A DNA stretch of 64,000 bases from Bacteroidota bacterium (GCA_016702705.1 JADJDM010000002.1:372001-436000), one strand, 5' to 3'; counted from the stretch's first letter, positions 1 to 8,790 are shown. The notes: generated from the letters alone by a model not told the origin. Numbers and translations: made by a program.

Positions 1-1469
1 TTTAGTTGGTGAAAAAGCTACTGCAAGCGGAACAAAAATCGCTTACGAAAAAGGTGGTACTTTCTCTTATACTGATAAAGTTGCTTACGAGCCAGGAATG
101 AAAGTTGCAAAACTTGAAATCCAAGCGCAAGGAGCTGTTAAAAAGAAAACTAAAGATTTCAAACCTACTGAAATTAGCTGATGGAACAATCATTACTCCA
201 TTATTAGTTCGTAACGATGAAAAAGGAATCATGGCAAAAGATGCTTTCGTTAAATCGGTATCTGCTAACCAAACAGCTAACGTATTATTATTTAGTTAAC
301 AAATCTGATGTTCGTGCTGCAGAATTAAAAAGTGATGGTTAAAAACTTAAATACTTTTATTGCTGCTAACATAAATACTACGTTTGGTACGATTTCAAAG
401 GATATCAATGTTTCTGCTTATGAATATCCTGATGGAGAGTTAACGTTAAACCAAAATTTAGCAGGTGATCGTGCTAAATCTGGTTCTAATGCATTAGCTA
501 ACGAATTCAAAAAAGATAAAAACAAAGACAATACTTTCGGTAAAGATATCGCTGCTTACAAAACAGTTGTAACTGCTGAAGATTGGGATGGTTTCAAATC
601 TTTAATGGAGCAATCTTCTATTGCTGATAAAGATTTAATCTTACGTGTATTAACAATGTACACTGATGGTGAGCAACGTGAAAAAGAAATCAAAAATTTA
701 TCTAAAACTTACAAAGAAGTTGCGGATAAAATTTTACCAAAATTACGTCGTTCAGTTTTAACGGTTAACGTTAACAAAAAATCTCGTACTGACGAAATGA
801 TTAACCGTTTAGTTGATACTAACCCTGATTCATTATCAGTTGAAGAATTATTATATGCTGCTACATTAACTGAAGATGTAAACAGAAAAATGAATATCTA
901 CAAATCAGCTGAGAAATATTACGCTGCTGATTGGAGAACTTCAAACAACTTAGGTGTAACTTATTTATTAACTAACAAAGTTGCTGATGCTAAATCTGCT
1001 TTCGAAAGAGCTGACAAAGCTTCTCCAAGCAACCAAACTGTACAAAACAACTTAGGTGCTTGTGTAGCTAAGAGTGGCGACAGAGCTGCTGCAATGGCTT
1101 ATTATGAAAAAGCAGGTTCTTCTCCAGAAGTAAACTACAACAAAGGTGTTGTTTATGTAAGAGACGCTAAATACACTGAGGCAGTTTCTGCTTTCGGTTC
1201 TTACAAAGGATTTAACTTAGCTTTAGCTCAATTATTAGCTGGTAACCCTGAGTCAGTAGCTGGTACAATTGATGCAAGCAACGAAAAAGATATGGCTATG
1301 AGTTTTTACTTAAAAGCTGTTGCTGCTGCAAGAAAAGGTGATGCTTCTGGTGTTAGCTTCTTTAAAAACAGCTATCGAAAAAGATGCTTCTTTAAAAGCT
1401 GCTGCTAAAGATGATGCTGAGTTCTTAAAGTGGAAAGACAATGCTGACTACAAAGCATTAGTTAACTAA
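1..1469 (+). pseudogene. 5'-truncated, frameshifted Bacteroidota TPR lipoprotein-type protein
   Basis: The gene runs in from the left edge. Its reading frame is recovered only by joining about five segments: an extra A near 176 (EIS-stop should read EIADGT), an extra base near 285-292 (ANVLLFS-stop should read ANVLYLVNKSDV), a shift near 335-340, and an extra T near 1360 (GVSFFKNS should read GVSSLKTAIEKD). The true end is the TAA at 1467-1469 after DYKALVN. The central part (332-1408) has an OmpA-like patch (VSAYEYPDGELTLN) followed by TPR-like helices around 'WRTSNNLGVTYLL' and 'NQTVQNNLGACVAKSGDRAAAMAYYEKA'-type units. I recognise the family as a widespread Bacteroidota cell-envelope TPR protein of unknown precise role. 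Four indels in 1.4 kb at a window edge suggest either low-coverage sequence or real decay. A strong terminator follows. Confidence 0.75.
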
Positions 1470-1490
1470 GAAAAAATTATAATTGTTTAA

Positions 1491-1524
1491 AAAGCGGCTG
1501 TTAGAAATAACAGCCGCTTTTTTT
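1491..1524 (+). terminator. Rho-independent terminator
   Basis: A 13-bp stem AAAGCGGCTGTTA / TAACAGCCGCTTT with a GAAA loop is followed by a run of T. It lies 22 nt after the stop of the TPR gene. Confidence 0.9.
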
Positions 1525-1842
1525 ATGCGCTTTCCGAACCCGCCTTGTCGGCATACAGGTGCAGTAGATATTAAATTAGTTTTTTGAATTGCCTTCCAAA
1601 TTAAATTACGTTAAACGAGTTCTCGACTGCGCTCGAACTGACATACTACAGTTAGATTTGAATATTGAAGGAGTAACTAAAAAAATGTATCTGTCAGCTT
1701 GCGATGTCGAGAAGCGGCACTAAAATTAATTTCCATCACAACACGTGAAGTATGTAATATTTGAAAAGAAGAGTGTAAATTTTACCCATTTAATTGTATC
1801 ACTTTTGTACTGTGAAAATTAATTCACGAGTAAAAATAATAC
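1525..1842. other. Gene-free intergenic region with an imperfect inverted repeat
   Basis: I see no credible gene in the ~370 nt between the TPR gene and the OmpA-family gene. After the terminator the main structure is the inverted repeat at 1619-1715 (separate entry). The last ~100 nt before 1843 are AT-rich and presumably hold the promoter of the OmpA-family gene, but no clean TAnnTTTG box is visible. Confidence 0.6.
1619..1715. repeat. REP/MITE-like imperfect inverted repeat
   Basis: The left arm (1619-1645, GTTCTCGACTGCGCTCGAAC…) and the right arm (1689-1715), read on the opposite strand, share TTCTCGAC-N2-CGC and CTGACA. The intervening ~43 nt is AT-rich. The arms are clearly more GC-rich than their surroundings. 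No coding capacity is visible. Confidence 0.55.
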
Positions 1843-2976
1843 ATGAAAAATTCAAAAGGAAAAATTGCTACATTAATATTGCTTGTTGCTGGTGCAACAG
1901 GTGCTTTTTCTCAAAACTTAGTAATTAACCCTAATATGGATGCTACACAATGCGTATCATCAGGGTTTGGAGAAATAATTAAAACCGATACGTGGACAAA
2001 TGCAAATGGAGGAACAGTAGATTTATTTGATAGAACGAAATCTAAAAATTGCAATGTTGTAAATGCAATTCCAAAAAATTATATGGGAAACCAAGCAGCA
2101 GCTGGGGATCAAAACTATGCGGGTATTGTTGCGTATTATGATGATGGTGCAAACAATGCTGTAGATAGTCAAATTGTGGCTACACTTGGTTTAAAGGATG
2201 GTTACAAAAAATATTCTGAATACTTACAAGGAGAATTAAAAGAACCATTAGTTGCAGGTAAAACATACCAAATTACTTTTAAAGTTAGTTTAGCAGATAA
2301 AAGTGCACGAGCAGTTTCGGGTTTAGGTGTTTTGTTAACACCAACAAAAGTTGAACAAAAATCAAATTCGTTTTTAACGATAGAGCCACAATTTATTTCT
2401 TACCGTGTTATTTCTGATTCGGTAAATTGGGTTACTATTTACGCAGCTTATATTGCTAATGGTGGAGAAAAATTCATTACCATAGGTTGTTTTAAAGACG
2501 CAAATTTCCGAATGGAAAAAGTGGTAACACCTTTGCAAAACGATTCGCGAAAAGCATATTATTATATTTCAGGTGTTTCTGTTGCTCCTTACATTGCTAA
2601 GCCCGATTTGGATGCAATTGTATTTGGTGTAGATTACATTGAAGTAATGGATTTACAATTTGTATTAGGTAGTGCAGATATAGCTCCACAGTTTTACGGT
2701 GAGTTGGATGAAGTTGCTTCGTGGATGAAAAGTCATCCAGATATGAGCTTTTTTATAGCAGGTTACACAGATAAAACGGGAACCAATGCCATTAACGAAC
2801 CTTTATCGCATGATAGAGCAGTGGCAGTGAAAAAATATTTGGTGAGTAAAGGTGTGAATGAAACTAATCTTTACACAGATGGTTTTGGAAGCGAAAAGCC
2901 AATCGAGAACAAAATTAAGAGTCGTAAAAACCGACGTGTAGAAATATATTTATACTCGATTAGTAAAACCAACTAA
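1843..2976 (+). CDS. OmpA-family outer-membrane protein with N-terminal beta-sandwich region
   Basis: The 377-residue protein starts with a signal peptide (residues 1-23, ending …GAFSQ). A long middle part (about 24-255) rich in beta-strand-like segments resembles a ligand-binding sandwich but is not recognised. The C-terminal ~105 residues are a peptidoglycan-binding OmpA domain, shown by 'AGYTDKTGTNAINEPLSHDRA', 'YLVSKGV' and 'NRRVEIYL'. By family knowledge the domain binds diaminopimelate in peptidoglycan and tethers the outer membrane. The protein is probably periplasmic or outer-membrane associated. The gene is monocistronic, with a terminator on each side. OmpA domain: very sure; N-terminal function: unknown. 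Confidence 0.85.
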   Translation: MKNSKGKIATLILLVAGATGAFSQNLVINPNMDATQCVSSGFGEIIKTDTWTNANGGTVDLFDRTKSKNCNVVNAIPKNYMGNQAAAGDQNYAGIVAYYDDGANNAVDSQIVATLGLKDGYKKYSEYLQGELKEPLVAGKTYQITFKVSLADKSARAVSGLGVLLTPTKVEQKSNSFLTIEPQFISYRVISDSVNWVTIYAAYIANGGEKFITIGCFKDANFRMEKVVTPLQNDSRKAYYYISGVSVAPYIAKPDLDAIVFGVDYIEVMDLQFVLGSADIAPQFYGELDEVASWMKSHPDMSFFIAGYTDKTGTNAINEPLSHDRAVAVKKYLVSKGVNETNLYTDGFGSEKPIENKIKSRKNRRVEIYLYSISKTN

Positions 2977-3014
2977 AAATAAAGCATACAATTGCTTAAA
3001 TAGAAATTCATTTA

Positions 3015-3046
3015 ACGTCCCAACCTGTTATGGTTGGGACGTTTTG
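3015..3046 (+). terminator. Rho-independent terminator
   Basis: An 11-bp perfect stem ACGTCCCAACC / GGTTGGGACGT with a 6-nt loop is followed by TTTTG. It lies 38 nt after the OmpA-family stop. Confidence 0.85.
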
Positions 3047-3090
3047 TTTATTATTGCTAATTCAGTATCTTTAACCTAAGTATTTTAATT

Positions 3091-3441
3091 ATGAACCGAA
3101 CTATTGTAAGTGTTTTTACTATTGGAATTATTTGTGTTGCCTTGGTTTTCTCTTGTAAAAAAACTAAAAAGCTAACGCCTAAGTGTGATGGCTCTAAACC
3201 AACATACAATGCTGGAATAAAAACCATTATCGATAATAATTGCATGGGTTCATCTTGCCACGTTGCGGGTTCGCCTTATGGTAATTTCACAAGCTATAAT
3301 GGACTTGCGCCTTATTTAACAAACGGACTTTTTAAACGCGATGTACTTGAAATGCAGATTATGCCTAAAAACAAAAATCTTTCTCAAGAAGACATTAACA
3401 AAATACAATGTTGGGTTGATAATGGCTACCCTGAAAACTAA
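3091..3441 (+). CDS. Small cytochrome-c-like lipoprotein with a CX4CH motif
   Basis: The 116-residue protein has a hydrophobic N terminus ending in a lipobox (VFSC, Cys22), so it is probably a lipoprotein. A single candidate haem site C51-M-G-S-S-C56-H57 follows 'IKTIIDNN', the usual position in Bacteroidota mono-haem cytochrome domains. A candidate distal Met lies at 'QIMPKN' (Met91), and the ending 'INKIQCWVDNGYPEN' is also typical of this domain. The spacing between the cysteines is four residues rather than two, so haem attachment is probable but not certain. The gene at 3447 starts 5 nt downstream and is probably cotranscribed. Confidence 0.65.
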   Translation: MNRTIVSVFTIGIICVALVFSCKKTKKLTPKCDGSKPTYNAGIKTIIDNNCMGSSCHVAGSPYGNFTSYNGLAPYLTNGLFKRDVLEMQIMPKNKNLSQEDINKIQCWVDNGYPEN

Positions 3442-3446
3442 ATAAA

Positions 3447-3773
3447 ATGGAATTATCAATTGTATCACAAATTCTGAAGAACTTATTTTTTATTACCACA
3501 TTTATTGGTGTTAATTGCTTGTATTTATTACTTGGCAAAAAGAGCAGGAGCCGACTCAATATTAATGACCATTGGAACTTTCTTAACTTTCATTACAAGT
3601 ATTTTTACATGATTATACTTCCTTTGTTTTGGTCGTATAGTATCGATTCCATGCGTTCACGTGAACTAATTATAACCTTAGTTGGATTTGTTGGCTTTAT
3701 TGGAAATGTAATGTTTGGAGTTGGGCTGTTGTTGTTGATTGTGCAACAAGTAAAGAAGGTTGTTAAGGAGTAA
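3447..3773 (+). CDS. Small integral membrane protein
   Basis: The 108-residue protein has about three hydrophobic segments (roughly residues 10-30, 50-66 and 72-98) separated by basic stretches (KKSRSR, QQVKKVVKE). No family is recognised. It begins 5 nt after the cytochrome-like lipoprotein, so the two may form an electron-transfer-related operon, but that is inference from context only. Confidence 0.55.
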   Translation: MELSIVSQILKNLFFITTFIGVNCLYLLLGKKSRSRLNINDHWNFLNFHYKYFYMIILPLFWSYSIDSMRSRELIITLVGFVGFIGNVMFGVGLLLLIVQQVKKVVKE

Positions 3774-3784
3774 TAAGAATAGAA

Positions 3785-4302
3785 ATGATTGAAGGAATAG
3801 TAAGGGTATTGATTGTAACGTTTGTTTTCGTTTTTATTTCTTGTGGGCAAAGTGACAAGACAAATGAAATTGTAACAACAATTAATACTGAAAATGTGGT
3901 TTCACAAAAGGATAAAAAGTTGAAATAGCCTTAACATTTATTAATGACTATGTAGATAATTCAAATAAGCTTAATAAAGCAATAGGCATAATTGAATGGG
4001 TTAATTCAACTAGTTTAACCACTCAAGCTTTTAAGATTGAATTAAAAAATATAATTGACGAAGCTTATAAACAAGATCCAGAATTGGGACTTGGCGCAGA
4101 TCCAATAGTTGATGCTCAAGATTATCCAAGCAAAGGATTTGAACTAGAATCCATCGATGAACAAACAAATTTTTTGATTGTAAAAGGAAAAGATATGCCA
4201 GAATTTAAGCTTACTATCAAAGTTGTCGAAGAAAACGGAAACTGGTTAGTTGATGGATGTGGAATTGTAAATATTCCTAAAGACAAACGAGCGGCAAGAT
4301 AA
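3785..4302 (+). CDS. Frameshifted small lipoprotein of unknown function
   Basis: An ATG at 3785 opens a lipoprotein signal (VFVFISCGQ, lipobox Cys about residue 20). The frame runs into TAG at 3926-3928 just after the A5 run at 3914-3918. Adding one A restores a continuous protein (…QKDKKVEIALTFINDYVD…) to the stop at 4300-4302, about 172 residues. The C-terminal half (FLIVKGKDMPEFKLTIKVVEENGNWLVDGCG) has the look of an NTF2-like/DUF3828-type fold, with a final strand carrying a conserved W. It is exported and function is unknown. The frameshift looks like a homopolymer undercall. Confidence 0.55.
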
Positions 4303-4330
4303 AAATTAAAGAATACGAATTTTTGATAGC

Positions 4331-4786
4331 ATGCCCTTAACCACCCTCTATAATAAATTCATTTCCGAAGGCTACACTAATTTTTATATTGACGGAGTGG
4401 GTGGTTTGCAAACAGATGATGTTCATTGCCTAGGGTTTAATAACCCAAACTGGGAAGTGTATTATATTGAGAGAGGACAGAAATCGGAACCAATATTTTC
4501 TTCAACTAATGAAGAGGAAGCGATAAGATTTTACGCTGATTTTGTTTCAAGAATTGAACATTGGCATTTAATTACCTTTACTCGTTCTGCAGAAATACTG
4601 AACGATTTTAAATCTAAATTGGAAAGTAAAAATATTAGAACAATACAAAATGATATTCCAAGCTATAAAGCTGTAGGTGATAAAGTTTACAGGCTGTTTG
4701 TGGTAAATAAAGATATATTTACAGCAAAGGAAATTTTTAAAGATGTTCCTTGTTTTGATAAGGATTTACAAAAAAATAATGTTTGA
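4331..4786 (+). CDS. Hypothetical cytosolic protein, 151 aa
   Basis: No signal peptide or membrane segment is present. The protein has a mixed alpha/beta composition with 'GFNNPNWEVYYIERGQKSEP' followed by an acidic helix 'STNEEEAIRFYADFVSRIEHWHL'. The size and pattern resemble small immunity-type proteins encoded near toxins, but I do not recognise a family and no toxin is adjacent. It starts 28 nt after the preceding lipoprotein and ends 46 nt before the next, so it may be part of the same transcript. Confidence 0.5.
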   Translation: MPLTTLYNKFISEGYTNFYIDGVGGLQTDDVHCLGFNNPNWEVYYIERGQKSEPIFSSTNEEEAIRFYADFVSRIEHWHLITFTRSAEILNDFKSKLESKNIRTIQNDIPSYKAVGDKVYRLFVVNKDIFTAKEIFKDVPCFDKDLQKNNV

Positions 4787-4831
4787 TATGATTCGTTTTT
4801 TCTACCTTAACACCAACAAATTTCACCTATA

Positions 4832-5491
4832 ATGAAAATCACTTTCATCTATATATTTCTAATTTCAATCTTACTAAGTTGTAATCAAAATGCTACTAAA
4901 GATTCTGAGCAAGTAAATCAAGTTGCCCCGATTGATTCTGTTTCGGCTGTTGTGAAAGATACAGTGGATAATACAAAATTTCCAGCGGCTGATTCTTTAC
5001 TGTATTCTTTTTTCTCTAACCTAAATGAACTCGAAAAATTTATTGATGCCGAACAAGGCGTGTATTGCTTAGCGCCTGGGCCAGGAGCAACGCCTGTGTT
5101 TGAGAAACTAAAAACGAAAGAAGATGTATTAGGCAAAGACCCTTTTCTTTTTATGTATCGCGATTATGCGTTTATAAAAAATACTGTAAAAGTAAATCCA
5201 ACGAACTTTATTTTTTGCGACAACCAAGAAGAAGGCTATTTTATTTTTGATTGTGATAAACAACAACGTTTATTACAGGATGTTTATCAAATTACTCAAA
5301 CGCAAGGAGACAAAACGGTTGATAGCAAAGTATTAGTTACTCTAAAACAAATAGATGAAAATTTGTATAGAAGTGTTGTGGTAAGTTTTAAAGAAAAGCA
5401 TGGCGATTTAATCACGATTAAATTGTATTTTACAAAGAAAAACAATCGAATATACTTGTCAATTATTGATATTCGAGATTGTGCGGCATAG
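4832..5491 (+). CDS. Lipoprotein of unknown function, 219 aa
   Basis: The N terminus (MKITFIYIFLISILLSC) is a clear type II signal peptide with the lipobox LLSC. A low-complexity Asp/Ser/Val linker to about residue 50 precedes a globular domain that includes 'AEQGVYCLAPGPGATPVFEKL' and ends in 'IYLSIIDIRDCAA'. The protein is expected to be anchored to the inner or outer membrane. No enzymatic motif is seen. The intergenic region after it (5492-5658) shows nothing distinctive. Confidence 0.6.
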   Translation: MKITFIYIFLISILLSCNQNATKDSEQVNQVAPIDSVSAVVKDTVDNTKFPAADSLLYSFFSNLNELEKFIDAEQGVYCLAPGPGATPVFEKLKTKEDVLGKDPFLFMYRDYAFIKNTVKVNPTNFIFCDNQEEGYFIFDCDKQQRLLQDVYQITQTQGDKTVDSKVLVTLKQIDENLYRSVVVSFKEKHGDLITIKLYFTKKNNRIYLSIIDIRDCAA

Positions 5492-5658
5492 AGTTGCTAT
5501 GCTATTAGATTTTACAATTTCTCCATCCTTAATAAAAAATCAAACCACTCATCAGTTAATTATGTAACTATTCCTATTCCCTATGTAAGCTAAACCTTTT
5601 TTAATACGGCAGTTTTGTAATGTGAAATAATTCATACAAAGCTCTAAATTAAAAGGCC

Positions 5659-6576
5659 ATGGAACGTATAGTTAATGTAGAAATTACCGAAAGTGTTATT
5701 ATTGAACCCTCATCACTTGCTTTAGATAATTTAGTAAGAGAAGAATACATTGAGGTTGAACCCAATGTTCGTCTTCATGTAACTGATGCAGGAGCAGGTA
5801 AAGCAATTGTGTTATTACACGGTTGGCCATTAAGTGATGAGATGTTTGAATATCAATATGCTGATTTAATTAACAGTGGTTTTCGTGTAATTGGTATTAC
5901 ATTACGTAGTTTCGGAAAATCAGATAAACCTTATGGCGCATATAATTACGATGTGCATGCAAAGGATTTAAAAAATATTTTGTGCAAACTGCAATTAACA
6001 GATGTAATGCTAGGAGGTTTTTCTATGGGCGGGGCAATTGCAATACGTTATGCTGCAACCGATGAAGGTGCACATGTTTCAAAATTAGCTTTATTTGGCG
6101 CAGCAGCTCCCAGCTGGTCACAAAGAGAAGATTATCCTTATAATATAAAAGTAGAAGAAGTAGATGAATTAATTGCCTTGTGCAATAAAGATCGCACTCA
6201 GCTTTTAGTAAACTTCGGAAAAATATTTGCTTCTTCAGAAACAGCATTAAGTCCCGGAATTGCAGATTGGTTATATACTATTGGTTTAAGTGCATCATCT
6301 TATGCTACTTCGCAATGCTTAATTGCATTGCGCGATACAGATTTACGCTCAGATTTAGCTAAAATAAAAATTCCAACACTTATTATGCATGGAAAAAAAG
6401 ATAAAATATGTTCGTTTAGCATGGCAGAACAAATGAATGATGCATTGGAACATTCGTACTTAGTTGAATTCGAGCATAGCGGACATGCTTTGTTTTTAGA
6501 AGAAACAACAAAATTTAATGACGAGTTAGTAAAGTTTGCTACCTCTGCTTGGATTAAAAATGAAGCTACAACATAA
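5659..6576 (+). CDS. Alpha/beta-hydrolase (haloperoxidase/arylesterase-like)
   Basis: The 305-residue protein has an oxyanion-hole motif HGWP (54-57), the nucleophile elbow G-F-S122-M-G-G, acid Asp248 (HGKKD) and base His276 (HSGH), all in family order and spacing. The HGWPLS and 'GFGKSD'-type loop (RSFGKSDKP) place it near the non-haem haloperoxidase/esterase branch. The first ~30 residues are an extra, non-catalytic extension. It is cytosolic, as no signal peptide is present. A second hydrolase starts 14 nt downstream and a DUF4199 gene follows, giving a three-gene operon. The substrate cannot be inferred. Confidence 0.85.
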   Translation: MERIVNVEITESVIIEPSSLALDNLVREEYIEVEPNVRLHVTDAGAGKAIVLLHGWPLSDEMFEYQYADLINSGFRVIGITLRSFGKSDKPYGAYNYDVHAKDLKNILCKLQLTDVMLGGFSMGGAIAIRYAATDEGAHVSKLALFGAAAPSWSQREDYPYNIKVEEVDELIALCNKDRTQLLVNFGKIFASSETALSPGIADWLYTIGLSASSYATSQCLIALRDTDLRSDLAKIKIPTLIMHGKKDKICSFSMAEQMNDALEHSYLVEFEHSGHALFLEETTKFNDELVKFATSAWIKNEATT

Positions 6577-6590
6577 ATAAAATATATACC

Positions 6591-7427
6591 ATGAACAGAA
6601 AGGGAAGTGATTTAAAGATTGAGGCCAATGGGATAACAATTAGTTACGATGATTTTGGCCATAGCGCAATTCCAGTTATATTAATACATGGGTTTCCTTT
6701 TAATAAATCATCTTGGCAGCCACAAATTGATTTTTTGCAAATGACTAAACGTGTAATAGCTTACGATATAAGAGGTTTTGGAAACTCAAGTACGAATGAT
6801 GATGAAGTAAGCATGGATGTATTTGCTGATGATTTAATAAAACTAATGGATGCTTTAAAAATTGAAAAGTCCATTGTTTGTGGTTTATCAATGGGAGGTT
6901 ATATTGTGTTAAATGCAGTAAATCGTTTCCCCGATAGGTTTGAAGCTATTGTATTATGCGATACACAATCTATTTCGGATACAAGCGAAATAAAAGAAAA
7001 AAGGACTGCAACGATAAAACAAATTGAAAGTGATGGATTGTTTGATTTTACTGAGAACTTTGTAGGTTCTGTTTTGAGTAAAACATCTTTAAGTTCAAAA
7101 AAACAATTGGTGAATGAATTAAAAAGCACCATCTTATCTACTCCAGTTAAAACGATTACAAGTACCTTGATATCTCTTGCTGAGCGTAAAGAAATGCGTG
7201 AGCATATAAAAAACATTTCAGTTCCTACACTTGTGCTTTGTGGTATTGAAGATATGGTAACCCCCGTTGACCAATCAAGTTTCATGATTAAGCAAATACC
7301 TAATTCAACCTTACATAGTATTAATGGAGCGGGGCATTTATCAAATTTAGAACAACCCGAAATATTTAATAAGCATTTAGGTGATTTCGTTTTTAAAATC
7401 CGCGATTCATTTTTTATTCCGAACTAA
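6591..7427 (+). CDS. Alpha/beta-hydrolase (3-oxoadipate enol-lactonase-like)
   Basis: The 278-residue protein carries HGFP (33-36), the nucleophile elbow G98-L-S100-M-G-G, Asp221 (CGIEDMVTP) and His249 (GAGHLSN), so the catalytic triad is complete. The short helical cap and 'YDIRGFGNS' are typical of the PcaD/BioH-like group, but no aromatic-degradation genes are nearby, so the named activity is not claimed. It is a different subfamily from its upstream neighbour, so the pair is not a recent tandem duplication. It is probably cotranscribed with both neighbours (gaps of 14 and 26 nt). Confidence 0.85.
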   Translation: MNRKGSDLKIEANGITISYDDFGHSAIPVILIHGFPFNKSSWQPQIDFLQMTKRVIAYDIRGFGNSSTNDDEVSMDVFADDLIKLMDALKIEKSIVCGLSMGGYIVLNAVNRFPDRFEAIVLCDTQSISDTSEIKEKRTATIKQIESDGLFDFTENFVGSVLSKTSLSSKKQLVNELKSTILSTPVKTITSTLISLAERKEMREHIKNISVPTLVLCGIEDMVTPVDQSSFMIKQIPNSTLHSINGAGHLSNLEQPEIFNKHLGDFVFKIRDSFFIPN

Positions 7428-7453
7428 AAGTAATTTAATAAAATTAATTCATC

Positions 7454-7987
7454 ATGTATAAAATAAAACAACAGGCAAAAGATTATTCAATAGAAGTAAA
7501 ATGGGCAAGTATATTTGCTATAATGATGCTTGTTTGGATGTACATAGAAAAGCTAAGTGGATTGCACGATGAACACATCGATAAGCAAGCATTCTTTACT
7601 AATTTTATTATTCTACCAGCCATGCTCATTTATGTGTTAGCATTGTTAGATAAACGCGAACGTTTTTATAATGGTAGAATGACTTACATACAAGGTTTTA
7701 AAAGCGGGGCAGTAATTACAGTAATGGTTGCAATTTTTAGTCCAATGGTTGAGTATATTACTTTTACCATAACTAGTCCCGAGTATTTCCCAAATGCAAT
7801 CAACTACACAGTAAGTAATGGATGGCTCACAAAAGAAATGGCAGAAGCCTCGTTTAATTTAGGAGCTTTCCAAATGGACGCTGCAATTAATATTTTACTA
7901 ATTGGATTATTAGCAAGCACTGTTATTTCGCTTTTCACACGTAAAAGAAGTTTAAATCAAATACAAAAAGTGCAAGTTCATTATTAA
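7454..7987 (+). CDS. DUF4199-domain membrane protein
   Basis: The 177-residue protein has four predicted transmembrane segments (about 20-36, 49-65, 80-100 and 140-157). The conserved DUF4199 pattern is present: W-K-then-M-W-M-Y-x-E-K in helix 1, 'YVLALLDKRER' and a 'MTYIQGFKSGAVIT' loop. The family is almost restricted to Bacteroidota and its role is unknown. It follows two hydrolases with a 26-nt gap. Confidence 0.8.
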   Translation: MYKIKQQAKDYSIEVKWASIFAIMMLVWMYIEKLSGLHDEHIDKQAFFTNFIILPAMLIYVLALLDKRERFYNGRMTYIQGFKSGAVITVMVAIFSPMVEYITFTITSPEYFPNAINYTVSNGWLTKEMAEASFNLGAFQMDAAINILLIGLLASTVISLFTRKRSLNQIQKVQVHY

Positions 7988-8056
7988 GGACCGCTTATTA
8001 TACGTTAATATTTCAATTTCTAAACGAATATATTTTCTTAAAAGATAAAAATTTCG

Positions 8057-8064
8057 TATTTTTG
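8057..8064 (+). promoter_or_regulatory. TAnnTTTG -7 box 3 nt before the mntA start
   Basis: TATTTTTG fits the Bacteroidota -7 consensus. Only three bases separate it from the ATG at 8068, so the transcript would have essentially no 5' leader. Confidence 0.55.
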
Positions 8065-8067
8065 AAT

Positions 8068-8370
8068 ATGAGTATTTTAGAAAAAAATAGTGATGCAATA
8101 AAAACTTTGTGTTCTAAGCATAAGGTGGCTAGGCTATTTGTTTTCGGCTCTATATTAAATGATAGTTTTAAAAAATCAAGTGATATAGATTTTTTAGTTG
8201 ATTTTTCGGGAGTAGGTCTGTATGATTATGCTGACAATTATTTCGATTTGAAAAAATCATTGGAGAATTTATTAAAACATAAAATTGATTTGTTGGAAGA
8301 CAAAGCGGTTAAAAATCCATACTTACGCCAATCTATCGATTCTTCGAAGCAATTAATTTATGGAGCATAA
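8068..8370 (+). CDS. mntA: MntA-type nucleotidyltransferase antitoxin
   Basis: The 100-residue minimal nucleotidyltransferase has the motif G27-S28-x10-D39-x-D41 in 'FGSILNDSFKKSSDIDFLV'. In the characterised family MntA modifies the active-site Tyr of HepT with AMP and so silences it. I chose the ATG at 8068 rather than the in-frame TTG at 8062 because the TTG is part of the promoter box. It overlaps the downstream HEPN toxin by 11 nt, which indicates translational coupling. Confidence 0.88.
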   Translation: MSILEKNSDAIKTLCSKHKVARLFVFGSILNDSFKKSSDIDFLVDFSGVGLYDYADNYFDLKKSLENLLKHKIDLLEDKAVKNPYLRQSIDSSKQLIYGA

Positions 8371-8698
8371 TATTAAAACCTGGCTTTATGATATTTTACA
8401 ATCTATAAACGAGATTGATAGTTATTACGAAAATAAGCCAAGAGTTTTTAATGAGTATGTTTCTGATATTAAAACAAAACGCGCTGTAGAGAGGGATTTA
8501 GAAATCATTGGAGAAGCTGTAAATAGAATTATGAAAAGCAATCCGAATTTTAAACTTGAGAATGCAGAAAAAATTGTTGGCACTCGTAATAGAATCATTC
8601 ATGGATATGATAAAATATCGGATGATTTAATTTGGAGCATTGTTATTAATCATCTTCCAAAATTAAAAGAGGAAGTTAGCGTTTTACTGAAAGAATAA
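8360..8698 (+). CDS. hepT: HepT-type HEPN ribonuclease toxin (DUF86)
   Basis: The 112-residue all-helical protein carries the diagnostic R76-N-R-I-I-H81-G-Y83 motif (RX4HXY). This is the HEPN catalytic pair plus the Tyr that MntA modifies. The intact motif implies an active toxin. Gene order (antitoxin first), overlap and sizes match known MntA/HepT modules. The pair sits next to dispersed repeats, as expected for a mobile accessory module. Confidence 0.88.
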   Translation: MEHNIKTWLYDILQSINEIDSYYENKPRVFNEYVSDIKTKRAVERDLEIIGEAVNRIMKSNPNFKLENAEKIVGTRNRIIHGYDKISDDLIWSIVINHLPKLKEEVSVLLKE

Positions 8699-8700
8699 AA

Positions 8701-8790
8701 TTTACCACAGATACACGGAGAGCACAGAGAGCCACAGAGGTCTTTCGTTTGGCAGGGTGAGTCTTTCATCTTGATTCCTGCCGTCTCGCA
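8701..8790 (-). repeat. Dispersed ~97-bp repeat, copy A (inverted relative to copies B1/B2)
   Basis: Read on the minus strand it shares ACGGCAGGAATCAAGA, then CTCTGTG…CCGTG…TCTGTGGTAAA, with the two copies at 10075-10270. It lies directly after hepT and before the ribBA 3' end. It has no coding potential. Confidence 0.75.

Noticed and set aside
1800..1840. GTGAAAATTAATTCAC palindrome before the OmpA-family gene as an operator
   Set aside because: It is a short AT-rich inverted match expected by chance in this composition and has no second instance in the window.
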